From contig JALDRC010000002.1 in the NCBI GenBank assembly GCA_031316115.1, positions 310,001 through 374,000 on the forward strand: a stretch of 64,000 nucleotides of DNA, given 5' to 3'. Positions 1 through 9,844 of this stretch are shown here, in pieces; the first letter of the stretch is position 1; each line of letters begins with the position of its first letter. This DNA is from Nitrososphaeraceae archaeon (lineage in GTDB: Archaea; Thermoproteota; Nitrososphaeria; Nitrososphaerales; Nitrososphaeraceae). The notes below the pieces were generated by a model, which was given only the letters and a program-made list of their open reading frames with translations, was not told the DNA's origin and ran no database searches. The translations under genes were made by a program, and so were the position numbers.

Positions 1-1262
1 TACCTAGTCATGAGGTCTTTAAATATTAAATTTTACATCATCAATAATGAGATATAATGCTCAGGTTATACTATTTGCTACTTTAAAAAAATGGTTATTT
101 TCATCTTCCAATAATGGTTTATTGTAGAATAATGTTAAACATTTATCGATACTTGTAAGATTTATTCTCGAAACATCCTGACAGCCAGCTTTCAACATAA
201 AGAAATTCTAAGAATGATTCTTCCTAACCAAAGGAAAAGAATTTAGGATTAAATATTTAGAAATTGTCTATGTCATTTTATTATTTATAGTAATCTAATT
301 CATCTTTTAAAAATATTTTCAATATATAAAAGTGATTTTATCCGTTGTAACCTTAAAATTAATGTTTATTGAAAAAATATCTATTTCATTTTTTTCTTTT
401 TTTGCTTATGTACTCTTTTTTTAATTTGTATTTAAATCACTGCTTCACTAATTGTTGTTATTTTTTCTGTGTCTAAGCATTATTTATAGATATTTCTACT
501 AATGTCATTTAACCCATTCAGAGTCGTTAACTTTATTATGTATTGTCATCTACCGTTTCTTTTATTTTACGGATAATTTTTTGTATTGTTCGATGCCTGT
601 AATTTCTGTTATCTTGTTATTCTTTGAATCATTCTTATATTGGACGTGTTTAATCATTTGTATAATCATATTTTATTTGAGTTATGTCATTCTATCAATT
701 TTGTTCCTTAATTGTATTTCATTTAATGAATTTGAAGTTCAATCTCGTAATTCCATTGTTGTCTCTCGTATACCCTATTTTAGTACTAAAAGACAGAATA
801 AAATCAGAATTAATTGAAAAGGTAAAGTAAATTTAAATAAATTATTAGTTATTCATATAAATTTCTTTAAATATACCAGAGAATTGCCTCTATTTTTTAC
901 TTGATATTTCTTGATGTATTTAATCATATCTTCGAGTGATAATGGGGAATCAAGAGAATCCTAATCTAGCACAGATCGATTTCTTTTATTTACTTTTAAC
1001 TCGCAGCGAAGAATAAAGAACAGGTGGAAGTGTAAATTACTATTTTTATGCATTACAGATATAAAAAATATGTATTATTCACTTAAAATTATTAAAAATA
1101 TACTAATTATCACACAGCTTTTCTAACAAGATTTGACCATTTATTAATTAGATAGTGATTCAAAATCAGCATCTACAAAATAAAAAAATAAAATCTGCTA
1201 TTTGATATCAAATTAAAACGATATCTACTAATAATCTTTTACCTTCAATAATTAAGTTTGAT
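1..1262. other. AT-rich intergenic stretch, no supported gene
   Basis: No convincing coding region, RNA gene or repeat can be seen. A hydrophobic 78-codon frame at 581-817 starts with TTG, has no ribosome binding site and is typical of what AT-rich noncoding DNA yields by chance. The promoter of the stress protein at 1263 should lie in the last 60 bases. Confidence 0.5.
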
Positions 1263-1739
1263 ATGTTAAGTAATGACAAAACATTTACTAAAATTATGGT
1301 TGCAATTGATGGTTCAGAACATTCTTTTAAAGCTTCAGACTATGCGATAGACATAGCAATCAATCAACAACAAACAGATACACACTTGATCGCAGTAACC
1401 GTGATAGAACTTGTAAAACTCAATCTAGGTACATTTCTAGCAGCACCCACCTATGGATTAGAAGATCTTAAAAGACGCAGAGAAGAAGCTGAAAAGTGGT
1501 TAAGAAAAATTGAGAAAACAATTCAAGCTAAAAATAATTACATTAACTTCAAGACAGAAATTCTAGAAAATCCTTCATTAAAAGTTAGTTCTTTGATTCT
1601 AGATTATGCAGAAAAAGAAAATGTAGATCTGATAATCGTAGGGAGTAGAGGGAGACACGGTCTCAGCAGATTATTATTAGGGAGTGTCGCATCAGATATT
1701 GTAACTTATGCACATTGTCTTGTATTAGTAGTAAAATAA
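1263..1739 (+). CDS. Universal stress protein, single UspA domain
   Basis: This 158-residue protein is one UspA domain (HUP superfamily alpha/beta fold). The N-terminal strand with V-A-I-D-G-S is at residues 13-18. The ATP-binding signature G-x2-G-x9-G-S is intact (G127, G130, G140, S141), so it should be an ATP-binding Usp rather than the non-nucleotide UspA type. Such proteins are cytoplasmic, usually dimeric, and respond to stress; the exact client is unknown. It stands alone between long gaps. Three related single-domain Usp genes lie elsewhere in the window (9329, 27860, 28513). The domain assignment is secure; the physiological role is not. Confidence 0.93.
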   Translation: MLSNDKTFTKIMVAIDGSEHSFKASDYAIDIAINQQQTDTHLIAVTVIELVKLNLGTFLAAPTYGLEDLKRRREEAEKWLRKIEKTIQAKNNYINFKTEILENPSLKVSSLILDYAEKENVDLIIVGSRGRHGLSRLLLGSVASDIVTYAHCLVLVVK

Positions 1740-1997
1740 CAAAAAATAATCTTATAATTTTTGAGATGGAATGACTACTGATTTCAAAAAATTTTAATCA
1801 ACGTATTTTTTTGAATTCTGAATAAAAATTACTAGCATTATATTGACGACAGCTCCTGCCGATAATCAATATCAATATCTTATAACCTTTATAGACCTAC
1901 TTCAAAAATATAGCTTAATTATTTTTATTGTTTGTCTAATCTTAATAATCAATGAATTTGAATTGATTTCTAGTTTGGTAACTAATTTTGTTATTTT

Positions 1998-3407
1998 TTA
2001 TTGAATACTACATCGATTAGGTCCCAATTCAAGATTTGGTATTTCTTCTTGGAGCAAGGGAATCACTCCTTTATTGATCTGAATTATTCTTGTATAATTT
2101 TTAGGTCGAGGAGTTGAGATTTTGACAATTTCATTTACAAAATCATTTTCAGAAAGTTCTAATATTTTATTTTTTCTAGCAATTTCGATCGTGGCTTTAT
2201 AAATCCCATATTTATTTGGACTAACTGATTCCCCGTGATGTGTAGGATATATGTTGACCTTTAAAGGTAACTTGAAAATTTTATTATGTAATGAATGATA
2301 AAGATCATGGGAAAAATCATAAATCTTGTCCCTTAGATCAGGCCTACCAACACTCTCAATAAACAATATATCTCCAGTAAAAAGATACTTATCATTAACT
2401 AGATAACACAAACTGCCAGGAGTATGTCCAGGTGTATGAATTACTTTAAGAAAAGAGTTTCCGAATTTGATTACATCCTTATCTTTAAGAAATTTTGTTG
2501 GAAAATCCCATGATTCATATCCACTTTCGTACCATTCTGCTCCTGAAATTTGTGCCAAATCATTAGCAGCAGATATATGATCTGCATGCTGATGAGTATT
2601 GAGGACTTTGGTTATTTTGAAACCTTCGCTTGTAGAAATTTCTAAATATTTTTCTATAGGATACAGGGGATCAATCACTACAGCTTCTTTTTCGGAAACT
2701 ACAATATGTGAAAGGCATCCTTTACCTATTTTATGTACTTGAATGATAAGTGGATCACTATCTCCATCCTTTCTATCGATAAGAACTTGGTTCCAGTTAG
2801 CCAAACCGCCTTTCAATGTCTTTGACTCAATGTTATTATTTTCTAACATAAATGAGGCGATCTTCGCTCTATTCCCGTGAGGACATATAGTGATGATCTG
2901 TTTATCATGAGGGAGATTATCTAAGTTTTCTTTTTTAGTTAATTCTTGTAATGGAAGATTTATACTACCAGCGATTCGAAAATCAGCATATTCTTCAGGT
3001 TCTCTTACATCAAGTAATAATAAATTATCGTATTCATCTTTATCATTCAATTTCTTCCATAAATCGACAGAAGAAATACTATCAGAGATAGATCCAGATA
3101 CAATATTGCCATTCCAATTATTCATTCCTCCATCTAAGTAATAAGAATCAAACTGCATAGTCCTCATCATTTCTGCAGTTTCTTTTGAAACGGTACCATC
3201 GTCATCAACTAAAATTATTTTAACGTTTTTAGGAATTTTTGGCATAATTGTTTCTTTTGTTTTAGAGTCACAGACTGCATGAGAGGCACCAGTTATATGA
3301 CCATGATTATATTTTTCTTGGGATCGTAAATCAAAAAGTAAAAACAATTCCTTGTTTGCTATTAATTTTGATAGTGTACTTGGAGATATTGATATTACTT
3401 TATCCAT
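1998..3407 (-). CDS. Rhodanese-rhodanese-metallo-beta-lactamase fusion (persulfide dioxygenase-like)
   Basis: Three domains can be read in 469 residues. Rhodanese 1 (about 5-105) has Asp residues (V-D-D-D, 67-70) where the catalytic Cys is expected, so it is probably inactive. Rhodanese 2 (about 113-212) has the active-site loop C175-P-H-G-N-R. The metallo-beta-lactamase domain (about 222-430) has H272-Q-H-A-D-H277, H324 and H328 in H-T-P-G-H, and D346 in T-G-D, as in ETHE1-type persulfide dioxygenases and glyoxalase II. Known fusions of this kind oxidise glutathione or protein persulfides and transfer sulfane sulfur. Order differs from the bacterial Blh/CstB fusions, where the lactamase domain comes first. 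The gene stands alone. The acceptor thiol in this archaeon cannot be read from the sequence. Confidence 0.85.
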   Translation of the reverse strand: MDKVISISPSTLSKLIANKELFLLFDLRSQEKYNHGHITGASHAVCDSKTKETIMPKIPKNVKIILVDDDGTVSKETAEMMRTMQFDSYYLDGGMNNWNGNIVSGSISDSISSVDLWKKLNDKDEYDNLLLLDVREPEEYADFRIAGSINLPLQELTKKENLDNLPHDKQIITICPHGNRAKIASFMLENNNIESKTLKGGLANWNQVLIDRKDGDSDPLIIQVHKIGKGCLSHIVVSEKEAVVIDPLYPIEKYLEISTSEGFKITKVLNTHQHADHISAANDLAQISGAEWYESGYESWDFPTKFLKDKDVIKFGNSFLKVIHTPGHTPGSLCYLVNDKYLFTGDILFIESVGRPDLRDKIYDFSHDLYHSLHNKIFKLPLKVNIYPTHHGESVSPNKYGIYKATIEIARKNKILELSENDFVNEIVKISTPRPKNYTRIIQINKGVIPLLQEEIPNLELGPNRCSIQ

Positions 3408-3698
3408 ATCTAAATTAGATTCTCTAAAATATAAAATTCTTTTGAGATCATTTTACAAAATTTAAAATGTATTAATCAACTATACAAGTTAATAAAAATT
3501 TACTTATCTTGCCTAAGATGGTATTATCATAAGTTTTTAGACCTAGAAATAGGTTTAATATGAATAGACAATAGGAACGTAGGTCTTTTCATATATATTG
3601 AATATTTCCTTGAACTTTTTTTTTTAATGTACTTTATCCTTAAAAATAACGTAAGTTAAAATTATTTAAAGTTGGATTAGTCAATATTAATTTTGAAG

Positions 3699-4043
3699 TT
3701 ATATCGCTAAATCGTTTCTATTCCCTGAGCCAATGTCATATGCTTCAAATACATCGTAAACAAAAATTTTACCATCAGAAACAGATCCAGTAGTTAATTT
3801 TGCTAAAAGTTCATCTATAATTTTTTTTGCTAGGGAATCCTCTACAAGAACTTCTACTTTGGTTCTAGTACCATATTTAGGAGTATAAGTCATTACACCT
3901 CTTCCGACTGGTACGGGTTTAAACTTTGTTTTACCGCGTCCATTCACGTGATAAAATGACATTCCTCCTACCCCAAATTTTTCCAGAATTTCATCGGCAC
4001 TATCTAAACGTTCATGAGGTATGATTAATTCTATTCTTTTCAT
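3699..4043 (-). CDS. P-II family nitrogen regulatory protein
   Basis: This 114-residue protein has the P-II trimer-subunit layout: N-terminal strand K-R-I-E-L-I-I, a T-loop at about 36-55 starting G-R-G-K, the T-P-K-Y and K-V-E strand after the loop, and the C-terminal G-K-I-F-V-Y-D-V strand (about 91-98) with the A-Y-D-I-G end. P-II proteins sense ATP/ADP and 2-oxoglutarate and act on ammonium transporters or glutamine synthetase. A tyrosine (Y53) sits near the uridylylation site of bacterial GlnB, but the surrounding residues differ, so modification cannot be assumed. No ammonium transporter (amt) gene is adjacent, so the target is open. The family call is firm. Confidence 0.9.
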   Translation of the reverse strand: MKRIELIIPHERLDSADEILEKFGVGGMSFYHVNGRGKTKFKPVPVGRGVMTYTPKYGTRTKVEVLVEDSLAKKIIDELLAKLTTGSVSDGKIFVYDVFEAYDIGSGNRNDLAI

Positions 4044-4180
4044 ACAGTTATAAATCCTGTCTTATTATAAAAAATTTTGTATAAGTTAAAGACGATCTAT
4101 TATTCAAAAATTACTAATTTTTAGATAGTTCGAAAAATTATGAAAGTAAACAGGTCTATTTATTTTTAGGTCCTCATAAC

Positions 4181-4815
4181 AACATGGAATAGATTTAGCT
4201 CTGAACATTCTATTCTAGCAGCATATATTGTTAAGATTTTAGAGACAGAACATCCACTATTGTCTTAATGCATTCTCTTTATCTGTATTTTCTTGCTTTG
4301 AATTCAAGTAATTTATCTAAAGCACTTGAACTGTTCAAGGACAAAAAACAAGTTATGTTGCAATTTATAAGTGGATTCAAAGATTCGAATATTTACAATT
4401 TTATAACAAGTATAGAAGAGTCTCTATATTCATTATAGATGAAATTATTATTCAGATCGATAATCAACAATTCTAGTTATGGATTTGTATTGAACCTGTT
4501 TACACACCCGTGCTTGGTATCGGCATTTCGCAATATAGAAACATGTTTGTAGGAAAGAATTTTATGATCTTCTGCAACTAAATATAGAAAACATGTTGTT
4601 TATCTGACGTAGACACGTGTTATCCACAAGCACGTAACTTTTTACATCTAGAACATAAGATGCATTCACCATTTGAAAATAGTCTGATTGAAAAAGGTTG
4701 CATTATTTTAAGGATAGAAGAGAATTCTTTGTTGATTATTATCCTGGTATCAAAAACCAAAATGGAAATTGTAATCTATTACATGTATACAATTGGATTA
4801 AATTAGTAATACATC
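4181..4815 (+). pseudogene. Decayed IS6/IS240-like DDE transposase
   Basis: Several frames must be joined to read this gene. In order they give an N-terminal stretch (N-R-F-S-S-E-H-S-I-L-A-A-Y), F-L-A-L-N-S-S-N-L-S-K-A-L near 4290, the first catalytic block I-I-D-E-I-I-I-Q near 4432, L-W-I-C-I-E-P-V after a stop near 4476, R-N-M-F-V near 4540, the second block D-V-D-T-C-Y-P-Q-A near 4610 and the last, E-N-S-L-I-E-K, near 4676. These are the order and spacing of archaeal IS240-type DDE transposases (IS6 group). Several stops and frameshifts show it is dead. I found no terminal inverted repeats around it, so the ends of the element are lost or outside the read boundaries. Confidence 0.75.
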
Positions 4816-4830
4816 TATAAAATGTAAATC

Positions 4831-5135
4831 TTCGAAATTATATTATGTGCTATACGAGAGATTGAATATCACTATTAAAAGCATCTATTATCGAATTAAA
4901 ATATCAATCTATTTTGCTTGTTACAACTTTTTAAAATTTCTCAATTGTTTTTATCATGAATTTTTAATATATCCGATGCAAATTAATAACCATTAAAAAA
5001 TAATCCATAAACTATAATACTATTGTATGGATAAGTATCTTTATTTTTTCGAAAAATTTGTGGTATGAAAAGTTTGGGATTTTAAAAAATTTAAAGTACA
5101 ATAACATTTTTAAACTAATATTAACTTTTCAACAT
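4831..5135. other. AT-rich gap before a secreted protein gene
   Basis: No gene, repeat or RNA is visible. A T-rich stretch and a TATA-like segment lie near 5015-5035, a plausible promoter for the gene at 5136. Confidence 0.4.
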
Positions 5136-5657
5136 ATGCTAAGTAAATTTATAATTTTTACTATTGTATCGATAATAACTACTTCAAATGGTTATTCCTT
5201 TGCTCAACTTTCAGATTCCATTGAAATCGAATCTAAATTAAAAGAAGGAAATTTAATTCAGTCCTATCTATATTTTCAAGAAACGAATATCACATTTGGG
5301 GAGGGTAATGAACTCTGTTCCCAAAATGATTGTTTATATGAATTTGAAAAAACTTCTTTTGATGATTTGTTTGGAGATGATTCTAGAACCTTTTCGGGAA
5401 CATTAAAAATAGAAAATAAGAAGAAATCAGATACTGATTCTATATCATATGATTATTACAAATTGTCAGGGACGTTGAACTTAATTAACACAGATGAAAA
5501 TCCGGAAACAGGAAGCAAGATTCTTATTTATGAAGGTAATATTGTGTTTGAATTAAATGATGAAATTTCGGCCACTAAAAAAATTGAATATACTTCTCAG
5601 GTGAAATTATATCAACCAGATAACAAATTTGAATTAATCGGAAGAAGTAACGAATAA
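5136..5657 (+). CDS. Secreted protein of unknown function
   Basis: The ATG at 5136 is preferred over an upstream in-frame TTG at 5058 because it places a typical signal peptide at the N-terminus: M-L-S-K, a hydrophobic core of about 15 residues, then S-F-A-Q as a likely signal peptidase site near residue 23. The mature part (about 150 residues) is acidic and rich in Asn, Ser and Glu, with predicted beta-strand alternation and no membrane segment. One Cys pair lies in C-S-Q-N-D-C, perhaps a disulfide. I do not recognise a family. It stands alone. Confidence 0.65.
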   Translation: MLSKFIIFTIVSIITTSNGYSFAQLSDSIEIESKLKEGNLIQSYLYFQETNITFGEGNELCSQNDCLYEFEKTSFDDLFGDDSRTFSGTLKIENKKKSDTDSISYDYYKLSGTLNLINTDENPETGSKILIYEGNIVFELNDEISATKKIEYTSQVKLYQPDNKFELIGRSNE

Positions 5658-6128
5658 AATAAAATACGAATTTCTGTTCTCCATCAATAACTAACTCAAT
5701 CTTATGCTTTTTTTTATTTATCAAAACTCATATAATTTATTTTTTAATTATTATAGACAATCAATTAGGAAAAATTTGATATTCGTTTTTAATAAATGAT
5801 CTTATGCAATCAAAACTATCGGTATTTTATTAATTAATCAAGATTTCCAAATATCAAAAAGAAAAAATAATGCTAGAATAGATAAAAAAACAAATTAGAG
5901 ATATGAAATCAAGTTATGAATGAAAAAACATTTAGGTATATTGTCATGAAAATCGAAATTAAAAATAGATTTCTAAGGTTTATAAGATCAGAATCCAGTA
6001 GTTGCATTAATTCAGTTAGATATCCGTTAGTCAACAACTTAATCTCATACTATAGTAAGTTTGTAAAAAGTTGATAAAATACTTTTATATCCATTCCATA
6101 TACCCTAAAAATTAAAATCTAGAGGACT
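5658..6128. other. AT-rich intergenic region
   Basis: No supported feature apart from a probable promoter in the last 60 bases, upstream of the UvsE gene. A purine-rich segment directly before the UvsE ATG (AGAGGACT) may serve as a ribosome binding site. Confidence 0.4.
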
Positions 6129-7061
6129 ATGAAAATAGGCTATCCATGTATAAATTATTCAATTGGGAAAAAAACGATATCGACATTTAGATTATCCTCA
6201 TATTCAGAAGAAAAGTTGATTCAATCTATAAAATATAACCTGAATACTCTTCTAGAAATCCTGAACTACAATATAGATCATAATCTAATGTTTTTTCGAA
6301 TTAGTTCAGACATCGTACCTTTTGCTTCTCATCCTCTTTGTACTTTTAACTGGCAGGACTTATTCAGAACTGATTTTAAAAAAATCGGAGAATTTATCCT
6401 AAAAAATAATTTGAGAATATCAATGCATCCAGATCAATTCGTTATTATAAATGCTAAGGACAAAAATATAGTTGAGAGAAGTATTGGAGAATTAGAATAT
6501 CACAGAGAAATCTTAGATTTAATGAATCTTGATAATTCTGCGAAAATCCAGATACATATAGGAGGGGTTTATGGAGAAAAAGAATTATCAAAAAAAAGAT
6601 TCATCTCAAACTTCGATTTACTGTCAGATCGGTTAAAAAAAAGATTAGTTATTGAAAATGATGATCATCTTTACCACTTGAATGATTGTTTAGAAATTCA
6701 TGACGAGCTCGGAATACCGGTACTTTTTGATACATTTCATCATGAGTGTTTTGGAGATGATCTAGATTTGATTGAGGCAATAAAAAAAGTTGATCATACA
6801 TGGAATCATTCAAAGGACGGGATTATGATGATTGATTATAGTAATCAAGAAAAAGATAAGAGAAAAGGGAAACATTCTAAAACGTTACTTTTAAAAAATT
6901 TTTTAGAATTCATTCGTTTATGCAGTTTTACTGATTTTGATATTATGCTAGAAGTAAAAGATAAAGAACAAAGCGCCAAAAAGGCAAGGAAACTGTTAGA
7001 TCAAATCAATAACGATTCGACGATGTTTAAAAATAAAATATTCTACTATAAAGAGTCATGA
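6129..7061 (+). CDS. uvsE: UV DNA damage endonuclease
   Basis: The 310-residue protein matches the UVDE/UvsE family of TIM-barrel endonucleases, which nick DNA 5' of cyclobutane dimers and 6-4 photoproducts and start alternative excision repair. Family blocks visible: M-K-I-G-Y-P-C at the start, F-F-R-I-S-S-D near residue 55, S-M-H-P-D-Q-F near 98 (metal-binding His), the H-I-G-G-V-Y-G block near 143, I-E-N-D-D near 176, F-D-T-F-H-H near 198 and a late M-L-E-V-K-D-K. The length fits the catalytic core. The gene is monocistronic. UvsE is known in several archaea of soil and surface habitats, in keeping with light exposure. Confidence 0.93.
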   Translation: MKIGYPCINYSIGKKTISTFRLSSYSEEKLIQSIKYNLNTLLEILNYNIDHNLMFFRISSDIVPFASHPLCTFNWQDLFRTDFKKIGEFILKNNLRISMHPDQFVIINAKDKNIVERSIGELEYHREILDLMNLDNSAKIQIHIGGVYGEKELSKKRFISNFDLLSDRLKKRLVIENDDHLYHLNDCLEIHDELGIPVLFDTFHHECFGDDLDLIEAIKKVDHTWNHSKDGIMMIDYSNQEKDKRKGKHSKTLLLKNFLEFIRLCSFTDFDIMLEVKDKEQSAKKARKLLDQINNDSTMFKNKIFYYKES

Positions 7062-7401
7062 GAAAAAAGTATATAATATCTCAAATATGATAAACACACT
7101 AATTGGATTATTGTTTCATATTTCAATTGATTTTCACATTATGAAGTTAATTTGTTCCAAGATTTAGGAAATTCTTTTATAATAATTTTAACAATATTAT
7201 AAAACCATTATATTGGTAATAAAATAAGCTTTATTTTGACATACTCATAGTTAATATATATCACCTCAATCGTTAACAAGGTATCTTGTCCCCAAAACAA
7301 AATCTATTCATTTTCCTATCTATGTAAAGATGAAAGTGTAACATCTTTTCGAATTTGATGTAAATAAATAAGTTTAGTATTTTAAAAAATCTCGAAATTA
7401 A
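7062..7401. other. Convergent intergenic region
   Basis: The gap between the 3' ends of uvsE and the CoA-transferase gene. It holds only T-rich tracts that could end transcription on either strand; nothing else is visible. Confidence 0.4.
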
Positions 7402-9048
7402 TTATTTTTTAAAAAGTTGAGTGATGTTTTCTTTGATATTCATTTTATCTTCATGAAATAGTTTTTTGTCCATTTCCACAAGATCAGAATTAACAATTGG
7501 CGTAAAATTCATCTTCGCAATAATATCTTTTTCTATATCTACACCAGGTGCGATTTCTTTTAATATTAGTCCCTTGTCCTTCAATTCGAAAACCGCTCTT
7601 TCCGTAATATACTTGATAGAATGTCCATATTTTAATGCTTGATTTCCACTGAACACTACCTTGTAAACATTTTCAACAAACTTCTTTATGATTCCATCAT
7701 TTTGAATTCTTAAACTATTATTTAAAACAAAAATTTTACTAGTTCCACCTGTAAATGACCCTGCAAAAAAAGTCCTAGGTGCTCCACCTGCAATGACAGG
7801 AAATCCTCCGGGCCCATATATCCTATTAGGCAGGATAGATGGATTTACATTTCCGTATTTGTCTATTTCTAAAAACCCAAGTGAAGCCGCATCTATAATA
7901 CCACCCTCAAAATTAGAAAAAACATCGGGAATAGTTGAGAGAGCGAAAGGACTTATGGCTGCTCCAAAGTCATTCCCAGAGAGAGCGAGGCCACCCCATT
8001 GTCCTGACTCAAGTATCGTCACGATGTATTCTGATACTTCTTCTTCAGTTGCGATAGATGAAATAAGAGCTGGTATTCCTATTCCTAGGTTGACCAATAC
8101 AGGAGCTTGTTTTTTCTCCAAAATTTTGATCAATTCTAAAAGAACTCTTCGCGCTATTACTTTTTCATGATATTTCATTGATATTTTTGTAATTTTATTA
8201 AACAATTCGCCAGTCAAAGGAGGTAAAATCTTATAGGAAAGTTTGGGATCTGATTCGATAGTCCCGCTTTGCCAGTGATATTTGGCAGGAGAAATTATAA
8301 CATAATCTATGAGCGGACTGGGAACCTCTACCTTACGAGGATGAATTGAACCATATCTTGTTATCCATTTTACCTGGGCAATTACTGTTCCTTGATGTGG
8401 ATTAGCTTTCGTAGCTTGGGCAATACTCAAAATTGTCCCTTTTAATCCTTCGTCGTCCATGGATAAATTTCCCATTTCGTCAGAAGTCGATGCCCTTATA
8501 AACGAATAATTTGGCTCTGGAGCTTGATATAAAAGACATTCTATTCCTCCAACTTGGATCAGACTTACTTTGCATGTTGCATTTTCTTTGCCTAAGTTAT
8601 TTAATGCGGCCCCTTCTCTCCTAGGATCTAAAAATGTATCTATCCCTATTTTCGTTATTAATCCTGGTCTTCCTGATGCTATCTCTCTAAACCAATATGC
8701 AGTTATTCCTATGGGCCATCCATAATATTCTATCTTCTCATTAATTATCATCTTTTGAAGAAAAGGAGAGAAACCTAAGAAAGGCATCAATACTCCTTTA
8801 ATAAACTCTTGATTAGATTCCAGAAATAATTTCTCTGCAACATAATCCAAGGCTCTTCCGGGAACAGCAGGTAACGCATCAGAAATAATGAAAATATTTT
8901 TAGGATGTCCCTCTTTGTTGTAGCGTCTAAAAAGTTCAATGATTAGGAATTCAGGTGTTGTTGCCATATTAAAACCGGATATTGCGATTATACAGTTATC
9001 TCTTATTTGAGAAACAGGAACACTAATATCAATAATTTTTTTTCTCAT
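7402..9048 (-). CDS. Family I acyl-CoA:carboxylate CoA-transferase
   Basis: The two halves of a family I CoA-transferase are fused in 548 residues, as in propionate CoA-transferase and YdiF. The N-terminal half has the T-P-E and D-A-L-P segments. The C-terminal half has N320-L-G-I-G-I-P (oxyanion/CoA site) and the catalytic glutamate E347 in L-E-S-G-Q-W-G-G. The enzyme moves CoA between an acyl-CoA and a carboxylate through a glutamyl-CoA thioester. The substrate is not readable; short-chain acids are usual in this family. The gene stands alone with no beta-oxidation or other acyl-CoA genes next to it. Confidence 0.85.
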   Translation of the reverse strand: MRKKIIDISVPVSQIRDNCIIAISGFNMATTPEFLIIELFRRYNKEGHPKNIFIISDALPAVPGRALDYVAEKLFLESNQEFIKGVLMPFLGFSPFLQKMIINEKIEYYGWPIGITAYWFREIASGRPGLITKIGIDTFLDPRREGAALNNLGKENATCKVSLIQVGGIECLLYQAPEPNYSFIRASTSDEMGNLSMDDEGLKGTILSIAQATKANPHQGTVIAQVKWITRYGSIHPRKVEVPSPLIDYVIISPAKYHWQSGTIESDPKLSYKILPPLTGELFNKITKISMKYHEKVIARRVLLELIKILEKKQAPVLVNLGIGIPALISSIATEEEVSEYIVTILESGQWGGLALSGNDFGAAISPFALSTIPDVFSNFEGGIIDAASLGFLEIDKYGNVNPSILPNRIYGPGGFPVIAGGAPRTFFAGSFTGGTSKIFVLNNSLRIQNDGIIKKFVENVYKVVFSGNQALKYGHSIKYITERAVFELKDKGLILKEIAPGVDIEKDIIAKMNFTPIVNSDLVEMDKKLFHEDKMNIKENITQLFKK

Positions 9049-9297
9049 TAGTATACCAATTCCATTGTATTATATCTAAATATTCTCGGATTAGGTTATA
9101 ATATTATTTCTTGTAATCTTAATAACATAACTTTGGTAAAAATGATATTAATAGGATTATTTTAGTTAAAAACATACAGAACATTTTTCGATCATTTTTA
9201 TATCAACAATATGGTATCCAATAGTTTAATCTAGATTTGTTATCTAAGTTGAAATATCATTTTGTTTGACTAACGTCAAAATAGAGGATTTGTAAAG

Positions 9298-9307
9298 CTT
9301 AAATTTA
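9298..9307 (+). promoter_or_regulatory. TATA-like promoter element of the stress-protein gene
   Basis: The segment CTTAAATTTA is centred about 27 nt before the TTG codon at 9329. That is the archaeal TATA-to-start spacing, which predicts a leaderless transcript starting at or next to the TTG and supports this rare start. Confidence 0.4.
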
Positions 9308-9328
9308 TGATGATTCTAATACATTAAA

Positions 9329-9793
9329 TTGTCCGAGAACATTGGAAAATTTCATAAAATACTAGTATTAGTTGATGGTTCGGAGTATTCTATTATTGCG
9401 TTGGAACATGCTAGTAATATATCCAAGCGATACAATTCTGAATTAATAGCATTATATATTCTATCGCCTAAGATGAGGTATGATGAGCTATTTGTAGATA
9501 AAAAACAAGGTGAAACTATTCCTTCTTTAAATAAGTTGATTGAATTATCTTATCTAGAATCTCATAATTGGTTAAATGAACTAAAAGATAAAGTCAATGG
9601 TAAATTAGCGACAGATGTGATCATTGCCAAAAAATCAGTAGTGACCGAAATCGTTGAATATGCAGAAGAACATAATATTGATTTGATAGTAATGGGTACT
9701 CGTGGTAGAAGTGGTCTTAAAAAATTACTTCTAGGTAGTACTGCACAGGGCGTTATTACCTATGCACATTGCCCCGTCTTAGTAGTAAGGTAA
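9329..9793 (+). CDS. Universal stress protein, single UspA domain
   Basis: This is a 154-residue UspA domain with an intact ATP signature: G123, G126, G136 and S137 in M-G-T-R-G-R-S-G-L. The N-terminal L-V-D-G-S lies at 14-18. The start is TTG, supported by a TATA element 27 nt upstream and by the lack of a better codon before the conserved first strand. It is closer in its C-terminal motif (L-L-L-G-S-T-A-Q) to the Usp at 27860 than to the one at 1263. A convergent gene begins its 3' end 52 bp downstream. Confidence 0.92.
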   Translation: MSENIGKFHKILVLVDGSEYSIIALEHASNISKRYNSELIALYILSPKMRYDELFVDKKQGETIPSLNKLIELSYLESHNWLNELKDKVNGKLATDVIIAKKSVVTEIVEYAEEHNIDLIVMGTRGRSGLKKLLLGSTAQGVITYAHCPVLVVR

Positions 9794-9844
9794 TCTGGAA
9801 AAATATTAGTTGTAAGGAAGATTTAGAAACCACTATTTTTAATA

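Noticed and set aside
581-817. 78-codon hydrophobic frame
   Set aside because: TTG start, no binding site, composition like the surrounding noncoding DNA, no family resemblance.
7793-8170. 125-codon frame opposite the CoA-transferase gene
   Set aside because: It lies fully inside a strong, well-conserved gene on the other strand.
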